Of a DNA stretch of 59,650 nucleotides, positions 1-8,022 are shown piece by piece; position 1 is the stretch's first letter; each line of letters opens with the position of its first letter. Location of the stretch: the NCBI GenBank assembly GCA_036508075.1, contig DATCIA010000098.1, positions 1-59,650 of the forward strand, read 5' to 3'. The notes beneath the pieces are model-generated. The model did not search any database and was not told where the DNA came from. It was given only the letters and a program-made list of their open reading frames with translations. The translations under genes were made by a program, and so were the position numbers. The DNA comes from PALSA-660 sp036508075 (GTDB lineage: Bacteria > Actinomycetota > Coriobacteriia > Anaerosomatales > PALSA-660).

Positions 1-77
1 CCGAGCGTGACCGAGTCGAAGACCTTCTTCGTCGGGTACTCCAGATGGACGTTCTCGCATCCCAGCAGATAGGCCAC
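1..77 (-). CDS. ABC-F family ATPase, N-terminal fragment cut by window edge
   Basis: Only the first 25 codons are in the window and the frame runs open off position 1. The translation begins VAYLLGCENVHLEYPTKKVF and continues DSVTL. This matches the usual opening of actinobacterial ABC-F proteins, a short strand followed by 'vFDsVTLGi' just before the first Walker A motif. ABC-F proteins are soluble tandem ATPases that act on the ribosome. I chose the GTG at 77-75 because GAGG lies 8 bases upstream of it on the minus strand. An in-frame ATG at 125 would add 16 residues with no better ribosome site. The gene is divergent from corA. The family call rests on a short stretch and is inference; the reading frame itself is clear. 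Confidence 0.55.
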   Translation of the reverse strand, partial: MAYLLGCENVHLEYPTKKVFDSVTL

Positions 78-173
78 TCGACGAACCTCGATCCTTGCAA
101 AGCCGGTGAGCACGAAGGGCACCATACATCGCATGGGCAACACAGGATACCCGCTGTGGGACCACGCAGGGGG

Positions 174-202
174 TGAGACAGGGCGCGCATCGGTCATACT
201 CT
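174..202 (+). promoter_or_regulatory. Candidate promoter for corA
   Basis: TGAGAC (174-179) and TACTCT (197-202) are separated by 17 bases and lie about 45 bases before the corA start. The spacing fits a housekeeping sigma factor, but both hexamers are imperfect. Confidence 0.3.
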
Positions 203-245
203 GCTTGAGGCGCGTGTGCGCCGCACCATCGGTGGGAGGGGAGTC

Positions 246-1205
246 GTGGCGGCACCTGTGATCGTGCGCTGGATCGAGGACGGACGACTGCACGTCGGCT
301 CTGCGGCCGATCTCGACAGGGCCAAGGCCGGCGGCGAGACGGTATGGGTCGACGTCCGCGAGCCGGACGCGGAGATTCTGGCCGTCCTGCAGAAGGCCTT
401 CGGGCTGCACCCGCTCGCCATGGAGGACTGCACCCACTTCCCCCAGCGGGTGAAGATCGACCTCTACCCGGAAGCGGCCTTCATCGTCTGGGTGTTCCCG
501 CAGCCGGGGCCGGAAGATGCCTTTCACGCGGTCGAGGTCGACGTGTTCCTCGGGGACCGCTTCCTGATCACGTCCCACCGCGAAGACGTGCCCGTCATCG
601 ACGAGGTTGGCGCCGACGCAGCTGACGCGCTGGCGAGAGGCGCGGACTGGCTCCTGCACCAGCTCCTGGATCGCGGGGTCGATCGGATCTTCCCCCTGGT
701 CGACGGACTCTCCGACCGGCTCGATGACATCGAGAACGTGCTGCTCGACGACCCGGCGCAGACCGACCTCCAGCAGCTGTACGCCATCAAGCGCTCCCTG
801 GTCCAGCTCTACCGGATCGTGGGAGGGGAGCGCGACGTGCTCCGCAGCCTCTCGCGGCGCGAGCGCCTCATATCGCAAGACGCCTACCTGTATTTCCAGG
901 ACGTCGGCGATCATCTGGCGCGGGTCGTGGACACGATCGACACCTACCGCGACGTCGCTTCGGGGGCCATGGACATCTACCTGTCCGCCGTCAACAATCG
1001 CCTCAACGACGTGATGAAGCGCCTGACCGTGGTCGCGACGATCTTCATGCCGCTGACGCTCATCTCGGGGATCTACGGGATGAACGTCACAGTGGGGATG
1101 TGGCCGCCGATCACCGAGCGCTGGTCGTTCTGGGTCGTGGCAGGATCGATGGTGGCGATCGTCGCCGGCATGCTGACGTACTTCAAGAGGAGACACTGGT
1201 GGTAG
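246..1205 (+). CDS. corA: CorA-family magnesium/divalent cation transporter
   Basis: This 319-residue protein has a soluble, acidic N-terminal domain and two C-terminal membrane helices. The first helix ends in the YGMN motif that forms the selectivity loop of CorA channels, followed by the second helix and a short basic tail (FKRRHWW). Such proteins form homopentameric Mg2+ (or Co2+/Ni2+/Zn2+) channels in the inner membrane. I chose GTG at 246 rather than an upstream start because a GGGAGGGGAG ribosome site lies just before it. The next gene starts inside the final codons, so the two are probably co-transcribed. The ion specificity cannot be read from sequence. Confidence 0.9.
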   Translation: MAAPVIVRWIEDGRLHVGSAADLDRAKAGGETVWVDVREPDAEILAVLQKAFGLHPLAMEDCTHFPQRVKIDLYPEAAFIVWVFPQPGPEDAFHAVEVDVFLGDRFLITSHREDVPVIDEVGADAADALARGADWLLHQLLDRGVDRIFPLVDGLSDRLDDIENVLLDDPAQTDLQQLYAIKRSLVQLYRIVGGERDVLRSLSRRERLISQDAYLYFQDVGDHLARVVDTIDTYRDVASGAMDIYLSAVNNRLNDVMKRLTVVATIFMPLTLISGIYGMNVTVGMWPPITERWSFWVVAGSMVAIVAGMLTYFKRRHWW

Positions 1206-1903
1206 CATCCCCGGGCGCGACGAGACGGCGAACGGCGGCGCAGGACCTGCCGGTCGACCACTCCCGCGACGTGTTCTCGATACCCAACGTGATCACCGTG
1301 CTCCGGCTCGTCCTGATCCCGTTCTTCTTCTGGTTCCTCGTGTTCGAGGCGCCGGGATCGGGCCGCAACGATGCGGCGTTCCTGCTGTTCACCGTATGCG
1401 CTGGCACCGACTGGGTCGACGGGCTGATCGCCCGCGCCACGGGTCATGTCACGGCCATCGGCAAGATCATCGACCCGCTGGTCGACCGCCTCCTGATAGC
1501 GAGCGCCCTGCTCGGGCTCTACCTGGTGGGGCGCGTGAGCCTGGTTTTGGTGTTCGTCCTGGTCGGGCGTGATGTCTACCTGCTCTACGGGGCGTGGGTG
1601 TTGGAGCGGCACGGCCGCCGGGTCCCGGTCACGTGGCTGGGCAAGGCCACGACCTTCGTGCTGCTGGCGGGATTCGCCTCGCTCATCTGGGACTTCCCGC
1701 TGGTGAGCGTGCCCGCGCTCGGAACGATCGATCTCGGTGTCGCACGCATGGCGTTCGGCGGAGTCCGCCCGCTGGGCTCCTACATCGTCTATCTGGGCGT
1801 GATCATGTCGCTGTCGGCGGCCGTCCAGTACACCGTCATCGCACGTCGTTCCTATCGCGAAGCGCTCGCCGAACAGGCCGCTCCTCCCGTCTCCACGGGC
1901 TGA
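1199..1903 (+). CDS. CDP-alcohol phosphatidyltransferase (PgsA/cardiolipin synthase-like)
   Basis: This 234-residue integral membrane enzyme has the full CDP-alcohol phosphotransferase signature DG-x2-AR-x8-G-x3-D-x3-D, seen here as DGLIAR...GKIIDPLVD. It joins a CDP-activated lipid to an alcohol head group to make phospholipid. Several hydrophobic helices follow the motif. The GTG start at 1199 overlaps the end of corA and is preceded by GAGGAG at a good distance. A second, more canonical pgsA lies at 44758-45396, so this copy may make cardiolipin or another head group. In Mycobacterium tuberculosis a pgsA paralogue (pgsA2) also lies upstream of gcvH-garA, so the neighbourhood is partly conserved. 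The exact substrate is unresolved. Confidence 0.85.
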   Translation: MVASPGATRRRTAAQDLPVDHSRDVFSIPNVITVLRLVLIPFFFWFLVFEAPGSGRNDAAFLLFTVCAGTDWVDGLIARATGHVTAIGKIIDPLVDRLLIASALLGLYLVGRVSLVLVFVLVGRDVYLLYGAWVLERHGRRVPVTWLGKATTFVLLAGFASLIWDFPLVSVPALGTIDLGVARMAFGGVRPLGSYIVYLGVIMSLSAAVQYTVIARRSYREALAEQAAPPVSTG

Positions 1904-2010
1904 TCCGTAACCGGCTCGTTGCGCCCGCCACCTGCGGGAACCAGTCCGCGTCCTGTATGCTGTGGGTTCCCACCCGCCCATGCGCAGTCGTGAAAGCGGT
2001 CACACCGGTC

Positions 2011-3918
2011 ATGTCGGACGAACCTCAGGCCCCGCGGCGCAGCAGCCGGACCCGCGCGAGCGCCCGCTCGACGCGCCGCTTCAGGTTTCCCGAAGGCAGG
2101 GCTCGCCTGGCGGGCATGGTCGCGCTGGCGGTGGTCGGCGCTCTGGTGCTGGCCGTCGTAGTCGACATCGTGGCGACTCAGGGGCGCATCCACCCGGGCG
2201 TGCGCGTCGGGGACGTCGCCGTGGGATCGATGACTCCGGCGCAGGCGCGCGAGGCGCTGGGTTCTGCGTTCGACATCGGGTCGAGGCGACCCGTCAAGGC
2301 CGTTCTCGGCACGCAGGAGTGGAGCGTGACCGCGGACCAGATCGGCGTTCACGTCGACGCCACGGCGAGCATCGATACCGCCATGGCGGTCGGACGGACC
2401 GGCGACGCGCTCGCGATGCTGGGTCAGCGCCTCGGGGCTCTGTTCGGCGGGGCCAGCGTTCCCGTGCTCGTGCTCGGCGACGAGGACAAGGCCGCGTCCG
2501 TGCTCGATGCCATCGGCGCTGCGGTCGCGATCGCCGCGCGGGACGCATCGGTGACCATCGACGGGACGTCGGTCGGCTTCGTGAACAGCGCGCCGGGACG
2601 GCGCCTGGACCGCCAGCTGACGCTGGCGGCCATCTCCACCGCATTCGTGACCACGACGCGCCGGGCTCCGGTCGCGGTGGCCGCCGTGCCCGTCGCTCTC
2701 GCCGACGCCGACGCGCAGCAGGCCCTCGCCGACGCGCGCGAGCTGCTGTCCGGCCCGGTGAAGGTCGCGTTCGAGGGGAAGGTCACCGAGGTCCCGCAGG
2801 TCCAGGTCGCGGGGTGGGTGGCGTTCACTCGCGTGCCGATCATCACGCCCTCGGTCGAGCTCTCGCGGGCGGCCACGGATTCGGTCGTCTCTTCGCAAGG
2901 GGTGGACCCCGGAACGCCCGTCAAGCTCGTCGCCGGCTTCGACCCCGCCCGTCTCGGCGTCTCGATCGCCTCTCTCACGAAGGGGATCGGCCGCCCCGCC
3001 CGCAACGCGGCGTTCGTCGCCGAAGGCGGCACGGTGAAGGTGACGCCGTCGCAGGTCGGCCGCGGCCCCGACCTCGCCGGACTTGCTTCGGATCTGGCTC
3101 GCACGTGCATGGATGGCGGCACACGGACCGCGACGCTGAGGCTGACGGAGACACAGCCCAAGCTGACCACCGAGGCCGCCCGCGCGATGGGCGTCTCGGA
3201 CCGGATCAGCTCCTACACCACGACGTACTCGTCAGCCAACCCGGCCCGCACCGGCAACATCCATCTGCTCGCGAGAGCGTTCGACTACAAGCTGGTGCCG
3301 CCCGGTGGCACGTTCAGCTTCAACGGGACGGCCGGAGCGCGGACGGCGGCGAAGGGCTATCAGGAAGCGCCGGCGATCGTCAACGGCAAGCTTGTCCCGC
3401 AGCTCGGCGGGGGAGTGTGTCAGGTCGGGACGACGTTCTTCAACACGGTGTTCTTCGCGGGCCTGCCCGTCGTCGAGCGCCACAATCACTCCTTCTACAT
3501 CTCGCACTATCCGAAGGGGCGCGACGCGACCGTGTCGTACGGCGGGCCCGACATGAAGTTCAAGAACGACACCGAGGGTTGGCTGCTGATCCGGACCGCC
3601 TACACGCGGACCTCACTCACGATCTCGCTGTACGGAACCGATCCAGGATACAAGGTCACGTACACGACGAGCGCGTTCTCGGGTCTCACCCCGCACAAGG
3701 TCATCGAGGTGAAGGACCCCAAGCTCGCCAAGGGCGTCCGCATCATCGAGGACGGAGGCGTGGACGGCCGGAGGGTCACCGTGGTGCGCACGGTCCTCAA
3801 GGGCACGAAGGTGGTACGCACGGACACCTTCGTGTCAAACTACAAGTCCAAAGACGAGACCGTGCGTGTGGGGACGAAGTCGGCCAGCGTCCCGACCACC
3901 GGAACGGTTCATCCATGA
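2011..3918 (+). CDS. Membrane-anchored VanW-domain protein with peptidoglycan-binding-like repeats and C-terminal G5-like domain
   Basis: The 635-residue product starts with a basic cytoplasmic tail, then a single helix (around LAGMVALAVVGALVLAV), so most of it is extracellular. The middle holds two repeats of the putative peptidoglycan-binding type that usually precede VanW. The VanW domain follows at about residues 400-540, with the conserved segment PPGGTFSFN and QLGGGVCQVGTTFFNTVF. The last about 90 residues resemble a G5 domain. VanW proteins are linked to the cell envelope but their biochemical role is unknown. The start is uncertain: GTG at 1990 is in frame upstream, and TATGCT at 1956-1961 could be a -10 box. 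It is probably transcribed alone. Confidence 0.8.
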   Translation: MSDEPQAPRRSSRTRASARSTRRFRFPEGRARLAGMVALAVVGALVLAVVVDIVATQGRIHPGVRVGDVAVGSMTPAQAREALGSAFDIGSRRPVKAVLGTQEWSVTADQIGVHVDATASIDTAMAVGRTGDALAMLGQRLGALFGGASVPVLVLGDEDKAASVLDAIGAAVAIAARDASVTIDGTSVGFVNSAPGRRLDRQLTLAAISTAFVTTTRRAPVAVAAVPVALADADAQQALADARELLSGPVKVAFEGKVTEVPQVQVAGWVAFTRVPIITPSVELSRAATDSVVSSQGVDPGTPVKLVAGFDPARLGVSIASLTKGIGRPARNAAFVAEGGTVKVTPSQVGRGPDLAGLASDLARTCMDGGTRTATLRLTETQPKLTTEAARAMGVSDRISSYTTTYSSANPARTGNIHLLARAFDYKLVPPGGTFSFNGTAGARTAAKGYQEAPAIVNGKLVPQLGGGVCQVGTTFFNTVFFAGLPVVERHNHSFYISHYPKGRDATVSYGGPDMKFKNDTEGWLLIRTAYTRTSLTISLYGTDPGYKVTYTTSAFSGLTPHKVIEVKDPKLAKGVRIIEDGGVDGRRVTVVRTVLKGTKVVRTDTFVSNYKSKDETVRVGTKSASVPTTGTVHP

Positions 3919-3992
3919 TGCGCTCGCTCTAGTCTCGACGCCCGAGGCGCAGCGGGGACGTCGCGCAGGCCGCACGGGGAAGGGTCCTTCTG

Positions 3993-5294
3993 ATGTTCCA
4001 GCCCGAGCTCGAGACGATGTCGCGTGAGGCGCTCGAGAGCCTGCAGTTGGCGCGCCTTCGGACACAACTCGCGCGTGTCTACGTCAACGTCCCCCTCTAC
4101 CGCCGCAAGTTCGACGAGGCGGGCTTCCGTCCTGAGCAGCTGCAGACCCTCTCGGACCTGTCCCGTGTGCCCTTCACCGTGAAGGACGACCTTCGCGAGG
4201 CCTACCCGTTCGACATGTTCGCCGTCCCGATGCGGGACATCGTCCGGGTCCACTCCTCGTCGGGCACCACCGGCCAGGTCTCAGTCGTGGGCTACACGCG
4301 CGGCGACGTGGAGCGCTGGAGTGAACTGATGGCGCGCACGCTCGCGTGCGCCGGGGTGACCGCGGACGACGTGGTGCAGGTCGCCTACGGCTACGGGCTC
4401 TTCACGGGGGGTCTAGGCGCGCACTACGGGTCGGAGCGCCTCGGCGCCATGACGATCCCGGTCTCCGGCGGCAACACGGCCCGGCAGGCGCAGATCCTCA
4501 AGGACTTCGGCGTCACGGTCCTGGCGTGCACTCCCAGCTACGCGCTGCTGATCGCCGAGACGGCGGCCTCGATGGGCATCGACGTCCGCTCACTCCCTCT
4601 CAGGGTCGGCGTGTTCGGCGCCGAGCCTTGGAGCGAGGGCATGCGTGACCAGATCGAAGAGGTCATGGGCATCCGCGCCATCGACATCTACGGTCTGTCC
4701 GAGGTCATGGGCCCCGGTGTCGCTTCCGAGTGCGTGCACCGGAACGGGCTGCACGTGTTCGAGGACCACTTCATCATCGAGGTCATCGACCCCGAGACCA
4801 TGGAGCCGGTGCGCGACGGCGAGCAGGGCGAGGTCGTCTTCACGACACTCACCAAGGAGGGCATCCCGGTCATCCGGTACCGCACGCGCGACATCAGCCG
4901 GATCGTCCCGGGGGAGTGCGCGTGCGGCAGGACCTTCCGTCGCATGGAGCGCGTGACGGGCCGCACCGACGATATGCTCATCATCCGGGGCGTGAACGTG
5001 TACCCGAGCCAGATCGAGCAGGTCCTGATGGGCATCCCGGGTGTCGCTCCTCACTACCAGGTCGTGCTCGACAAACGGGGGAGCATGGATACCGTGGAGG
5101 TGCAGGTCGAGGTCAGTCCCGACCTGGAGTTCGACGAGATCAGGGAACTGGAAGCCCTGCAGCGCAAGGTCGCCGGCGCCATCGCGGCGACGCTCGCGGT
5201 CAGCGTCGATGTGAAGCTCGTCGAGCCTCGCACGATCCAGCGCAGCGAGGGCAAGGCGAAGCGCGTCGTGGACCTCCGGACCAAGGGAGCGTGA
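3993..5294 (+). CDS. paaK: Phenylacetate-CoA ligase-type acyl/aryl-CoA synthetase (PaaK family)
   Basis: This 433-residue adenylate-forming enzyme has the P-loop SSGTTG at residues 89-94, the YGLSEVMGPG segment typical of PaaK enzymes, and the C-terminal IIRGVNVYPSQIE hinge. PaaK activates aryl acids such as phenylacetate with ATP and CoA. In anaerobes that ferment aromatic amino acids it works with indolepyruvate:ferredoxin oxidoreductase, where an ADP- or AMP-forming ligase converts aryl-acetyl groups. The iorAB genes lie 13 kb away at 18085-20429. A tandem-ACT protein follows after 7 bases. A GGGGAAGGG ribosome site precedes the ATG. The direction in vivo and the aryl substrate are inference. 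Confidence 0.9.
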   Translation: MFQPELETMSREALESLQLARLRTQLARVYVNVPLYRRKFDEAGFRPEQLQTLSDLSRVPFTVKDDLREAYPFDMFAVPMRDIVRVHSSSGTTGQVSVVGYTRGDVERWSELMARTLACAGVTADDVVQVAYGYGLFTGGLGAHYGSERLGAMTIPVSGGNTARQAQILKDFGVTVLACTPSYALLIAETAASMGIDVRSLPLRVGVFGAEPWSEGMRDQIEEVMGIRAIDIYGLSEVMGPGVASECVHRNGLHVFEDHFIIEVIDPETMEPVRDGEQGEVVFTTLTKEGIPVIRYRTRDISRIVPGECACGRTFRRMERVTGRTDDMLIIRGVNVYPSQIEQVLMGIPGVAPHYQVVLDKRGSMDTVEVQVEVSPDLEFDEIRELEALQRKVAGAIAATLAVSVDVKLVEPRTIQRSEGKAKRVVDLRTKGA

Positions 5295-5301
5295 GGACGC
5301 C

Positions 5302-5742
5302 ATGTTGATCGAACAACTGTCGGTATTCCTTCAGAACGAGAAGGGCAGACTGGCGGGGATGTGCCGGATCCTCGGTGACGCCGGTCTCGACATGCACGCG
5401 CTGGTGGTGGCCGACACGGCCGAGTACGGCGTCGCGCGCGTGATCTGTGACCGCCCCCATTCGGCCCGTCGCGTCCTCGAGAGCGCCGGGCTCGCGGTGT
5501 CGATCACGCGGGTGGTAGCCATCGAGATACCGGACCGTGCCGGCGGTCTTGCGGAAGTGCTCGAGTGCATGGGGACGTGCGACATCAACGTCGAGTACCT
5601 CTACTGCTTCCCGCGCAGAGACGGTGTGAGCGCTGTGGACATCGTGCGGGTGGCGGATCCGGACCGCGCTGCCGGATGTCTCACCGCGGGTGGGTTCACG
5701 CTGGTGCACGCCTCCGAGATCTACCAGCCCGACCCGGCCTAG
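5302..5742 (+). CDS. Tandem ACT-domain protein associated with PaaK
   Basis: This 146-residue protein consists of two ACT domains. The first opens with LIEQLSVFLQNEKGRLA and the second with AIEIPDRAGGLAEVLE. ACT domains bind amino acids and regulate partner enzymes; free-standing pairs like this are common next to iorAB and paaK in anaerobes. It is clearly paralogous to the protein at 20430-20849, sharing the 'SVFLQNE/SVFIANE', 'DTAEYG' and 'NVEYLY/NIEYVY' segments. The ATG is preceded by GAGGA, and the gene lies 7 bases after paaK in an apparent two-gene operon. A role as an amino-acid sensor for aromatic amino acid catabolism is inference. Confidence 0.8.
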   Translation: MLIEQLSVFLQNEKGRLAGMCRILGDAGLDMHALVVADTAEYGVARVICDRPHSARRVLESAGLAVSITRVVAIEIPDRAGGLAEVLECMGTCDINVEYLYCFPRRDGVSAVDIVRVADPDRAAGCLTAGGFTLVHASEIYQPDPA

Positions 5743-5761
5743 CCGGATCGCAGGTCGCCCG

Positions 5762-6559
5762 TCAGGTCGGCGTCGGCTCCGCGGCCAGCGCCTCGATCTC
5801 GGCGATGTCGTCAGCCGACCCGAACACCTGGGTGCGGACGGCTCCGTCGACGATGCCCACCGAGTCCCGAAGACCGGATGCCAAGCGGGCGGCGACGCCC
5901 TCCGCTTCGGGGCGGGCCGTCTGCGGCAGCATGACCAGGAACGAGGCACCGCGGAACCGTCCGACATCGTCGATGAGTCGGAGTTCGCTGCGCAGGTGCG
6001 TGGCCATGAGCCTGACCATGTTGCTCGCCTTCTTGGGGCGCATGTCGGTGATCACCGATTCGTCCACTTCGAGCACGATCACCGAGAACGGCGTGCCGTA
6101 CCGGCGAAATGACGCCACAGCCGTGCGGATGGTCCGGGTGATGAAGTCGGCGGTGTACACGCGGCTCGAGGGGTCGACCGCGAGGTCGTCCTGGGCGCGG
6201 GCGAACGCGTACTTGATGCGGCTGCAGGCCTCGCCGCCGACGATGCCGACGAGTGCGTAGGAGGCCGACCGTATGATCAGCAGCCGCGTGAACTCGGGAG
6301 CGACGGTCACATCGGCGACCCAGTTGATGTGGAGCGGCAGGTAGATCCGCATCAGCATGTAGGCGACCGTCGCGACGACGGCGGTGAACGTCCCTCCGCG
6401 CCGGCCCCAACGCACCGCCCCGATGAGCACGGCGAGCAGCAGCAGCTGGGCGACCAGCTCGACCGTGTCGGGGGTGGGGTAGAGCGAGAACGCCGCGGTG
6501 GCCATGATGCCGACCGCTCCGATGCCTATCGCCAGACGCTCGAACTTGGAGTAATCCAT
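5762..6559 (-). CDS. Four-helix membrane protein with degenerate GGDEF domain
   Basis: This 265-residue protein begins with about four membrane helices (residues 10-110), then a cytoplasmic domain that follows the diguanylate cyclase fold: 'DPSSRVYTADFI' at the N-terminal edge, 'YGTPFSVIVLEVDE', and 'VGRFRGASFLVMLPQT' where the active site should be. The signature GGDEF is replaced by RGASF (residues 203-207), so the metal-binding acidic residue is missing and cyclase activity is unlikely. Degenerate GGDEF domains often sense nucleotides or regulate partners. The ATG at 6559 is chosen because GGAAGGG precedes it; longer in-frame starts would overlap the dacA promoter region. The 3' end converges on the ACT gene. 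Confidence 0.7.
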   Translation of the reverse strand: MDYSKFERLAIGIGAVGIMATAAFSLYPTPDTVELVAQLLLLAVLIGAVRWGRRGGTFTAVVATVAYMLMRIYLPLHINWVADVTVAPEFTRLLIIRSASYALVGIVGGEACSRIKYAFARAQDDLAVDPSSRVYTADFITRTIRTAVASFRRYGTPFSVIVLEVDESVITDMRPKKASNMVRLMATHLRSELRLIDDVGRFRGASFLVMLPQTARPEAEGVAARLASGLRDSVGIVDGAVRTQVFGSADDIAEIEALAAEPTPT

Positions 6560-6677
6560 CGCCGCCCTTCCGTCTCGGCCTGTCGGGGCGCTGACGGTCT
6601 CGAGTGTCGGCTTGTCGCGTACCGCCGCGGTAATGATACGCGAAGCACGACCGTACGCCACCAACCTGAGTGTCGTA

Positions 6678-6710
6678 CCATACGAGTCCCGCGCGTCCGT
6701 ATCCATACGA
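6678..6710. repeat. Short direct repeat in the dacA upstream region
   Basis: CCATACGA occurs at 6678-6685 and again at 6703-6710, 25 bases apart start to start, in the divergent region between the degenerate GGDEF gene and dacA. It could be an operator, but two eight-base copies may also be chance. Confidence 0.25.
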
Positions 6711-6733
6711 CGCCGCCGAGACCTGCGACACGG

Positions 6734-7963
6734 ATGACATCAATGGCCGCCAGAACCACTCTCAGCCCCCATAGCGCGGTCGTGGCGTCGCTTCTGGCCC
6801 TCGTCTTGTTCCTGGCACCCACCGTCCCCGCCCGCGCCGCCGTGCTCGACGCCGACTACATCGGCGGCATCAAGGTCGGCGACGCGCCCGCGCTGCGGTC
6901 AAAGTCCCCGGATCTCTACATCCCTTCGGGCGTCCTGTCAACGATGGACGGGCGCGAGCTGTGGGCGCGCGAGCCGGAGAGCCGCCGCGCGATGGCCTCG
7001 ACCACCAAGATCATGACGGCTGTGGTCGTGCTCGAGCGCGCGGACCTGGGCGCGATGGTGAGTGTCGACCGTACCGCGGCCAAGGTCGGCGAGTCGGCCA
7101 TGGGGCTGATCCCGGGCGAGAAGCTCACCATCGGCGAGCTGCTCAAGGGCGTGCTCGTGCAGTCCGGGAACGACGCGGCCACGCTGATCGCCGAGGCGGT
7201 GGGCGGTTCCGTCGACGGGTTCGTCGCACTGATGAACTCGAAAGCGCAGCAGCTGGACCTGATCAACACCGCCTACGTCAATCCGCACGGGCTGGACGCC
7301 AAGGGCCACTACACCTCCGCGGAGGACCTCACCGCGCTCGCTCGCTATGCGATGCGTGACTCTACGTTCCGGCAGCTGGTCGGCGTCAAGACCGTCCAGG
7401 TCCGCTCCGACCGCTACACCCACGTCCTGACGAGCCACAACACGCTGCTGAAGACCTACAAGGGTGCAGAGGGCGTGAAGACCGGTTGGACCGACGACGC
7501 CGGGTACTGCGTAGTGTTCGCCGCCAAGCGCGGGGGAATCGAGTTGGTCGGCACGGTCATGGGCGCGACGAGCGAAGGAAGCCGCGCCCAGCAGGCCAAG
7601 AGGCTGCTGGACTGGGGCTTCGCGCACTACAAGGTCACCACCGTCGTCGAGGCGGGGGAGGCGCTCGGCCGCGTCCCGGTCAGCGACTACCTGGAACGTA
7701 CTGTCGGCGCCCAGACCGCCGAGACGACCTCGATGCCCGTGTTCGACCTCGCCGGCCCGGTGAGTCGGCGGGTCGAACTCGAAGCCGACGTGCCGGCCCC
7801 TGTGTCGAAGGGCGCCGTCATCGGCACGATGACGCTCTACCAGGGGGACAGCGTGTTGGCGCAGGTCCCCATGGTTGCGTCGTCCGACGTCCCGGCGCCC
7901 AGCGTGGGCCAGCGCATCTCGTTCTTCTTCACCCGTATCTGGCGCGCGGTGTTCGGTAGCTGA
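6734..7963 (+). CDS. dacA: D-alanyl-D-alanine carboxypeptidase (penicillin-binding protein 5/6 type, peptidase S11)
   Basis: The 409-residue precursor has a signal peptide ending near VPARAA and the three motifs of serine-type penicillin-binding enzymes: SxxK as STTK (residues 89-92), SGN in VQSGNDA, and KTG in GVKTGWTD. Such enzymes remove the terminal D-alanine from peptidoglycan stem peptides outside the membrane. After the catalytic domain comes a beta-rich C-terminal domain and a hydrophobic or amphipathic tail (ISFFFTRIWRAVF) that could anchor it to the membrane. ATG at 6734 and ATG at 6743 are both possible, and neither has a strong ribosome site. The gene is divergent from the degenerate GGDEF membrane protein. 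Confidence 0.88.
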   Translation: MTSMAARTTLSPHSAVVASLLALVLFLAPTVPARAAVLDADYIGGIKVGDAPALRSKSPDLYIPSGVLSTMDGRELWAREPESRRAMASTTKIMTAVVVLERADLGAMVSVDRTAAKVGESAMGLIPGEKLTIGELLKGVLVQSGNDAATLIAEAVGGSVDGFVALMNSKAQQLDLINTAYVNPHGLDAKGHYTSAEDLTALARYAMRDSTFRQLVGVKTVQVRSDRYTHVLTSHNTLLKTYKGAEGVKTGWTDDAGYCVVFAAKRGGIELVGTVMGATSEGSRAQQAKRLLDWGFAHYKVTTVVEAGEALGRVPVSDYLERTVGAQTAETTSMPVFDLAGPVSRRVELEADVPAPVSKGAVIGTMTLYQGDSVLAQVPMVASSDVPAPSVGQRISFFFTRIWRAVFGS

Positions 7964-8022
7964 TGACGGCACCCGCGCCATCGCGGGAATCTTCGAGGCA
8001 CGATCCGAAAGGGGATGGACGC

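Noticed and set aside
7964..8022. Glycine riboswitch before gcvT
   Set aside because: The gap is only 59 bases and lacks the tandem aptamer; a plain ribosome site is present.
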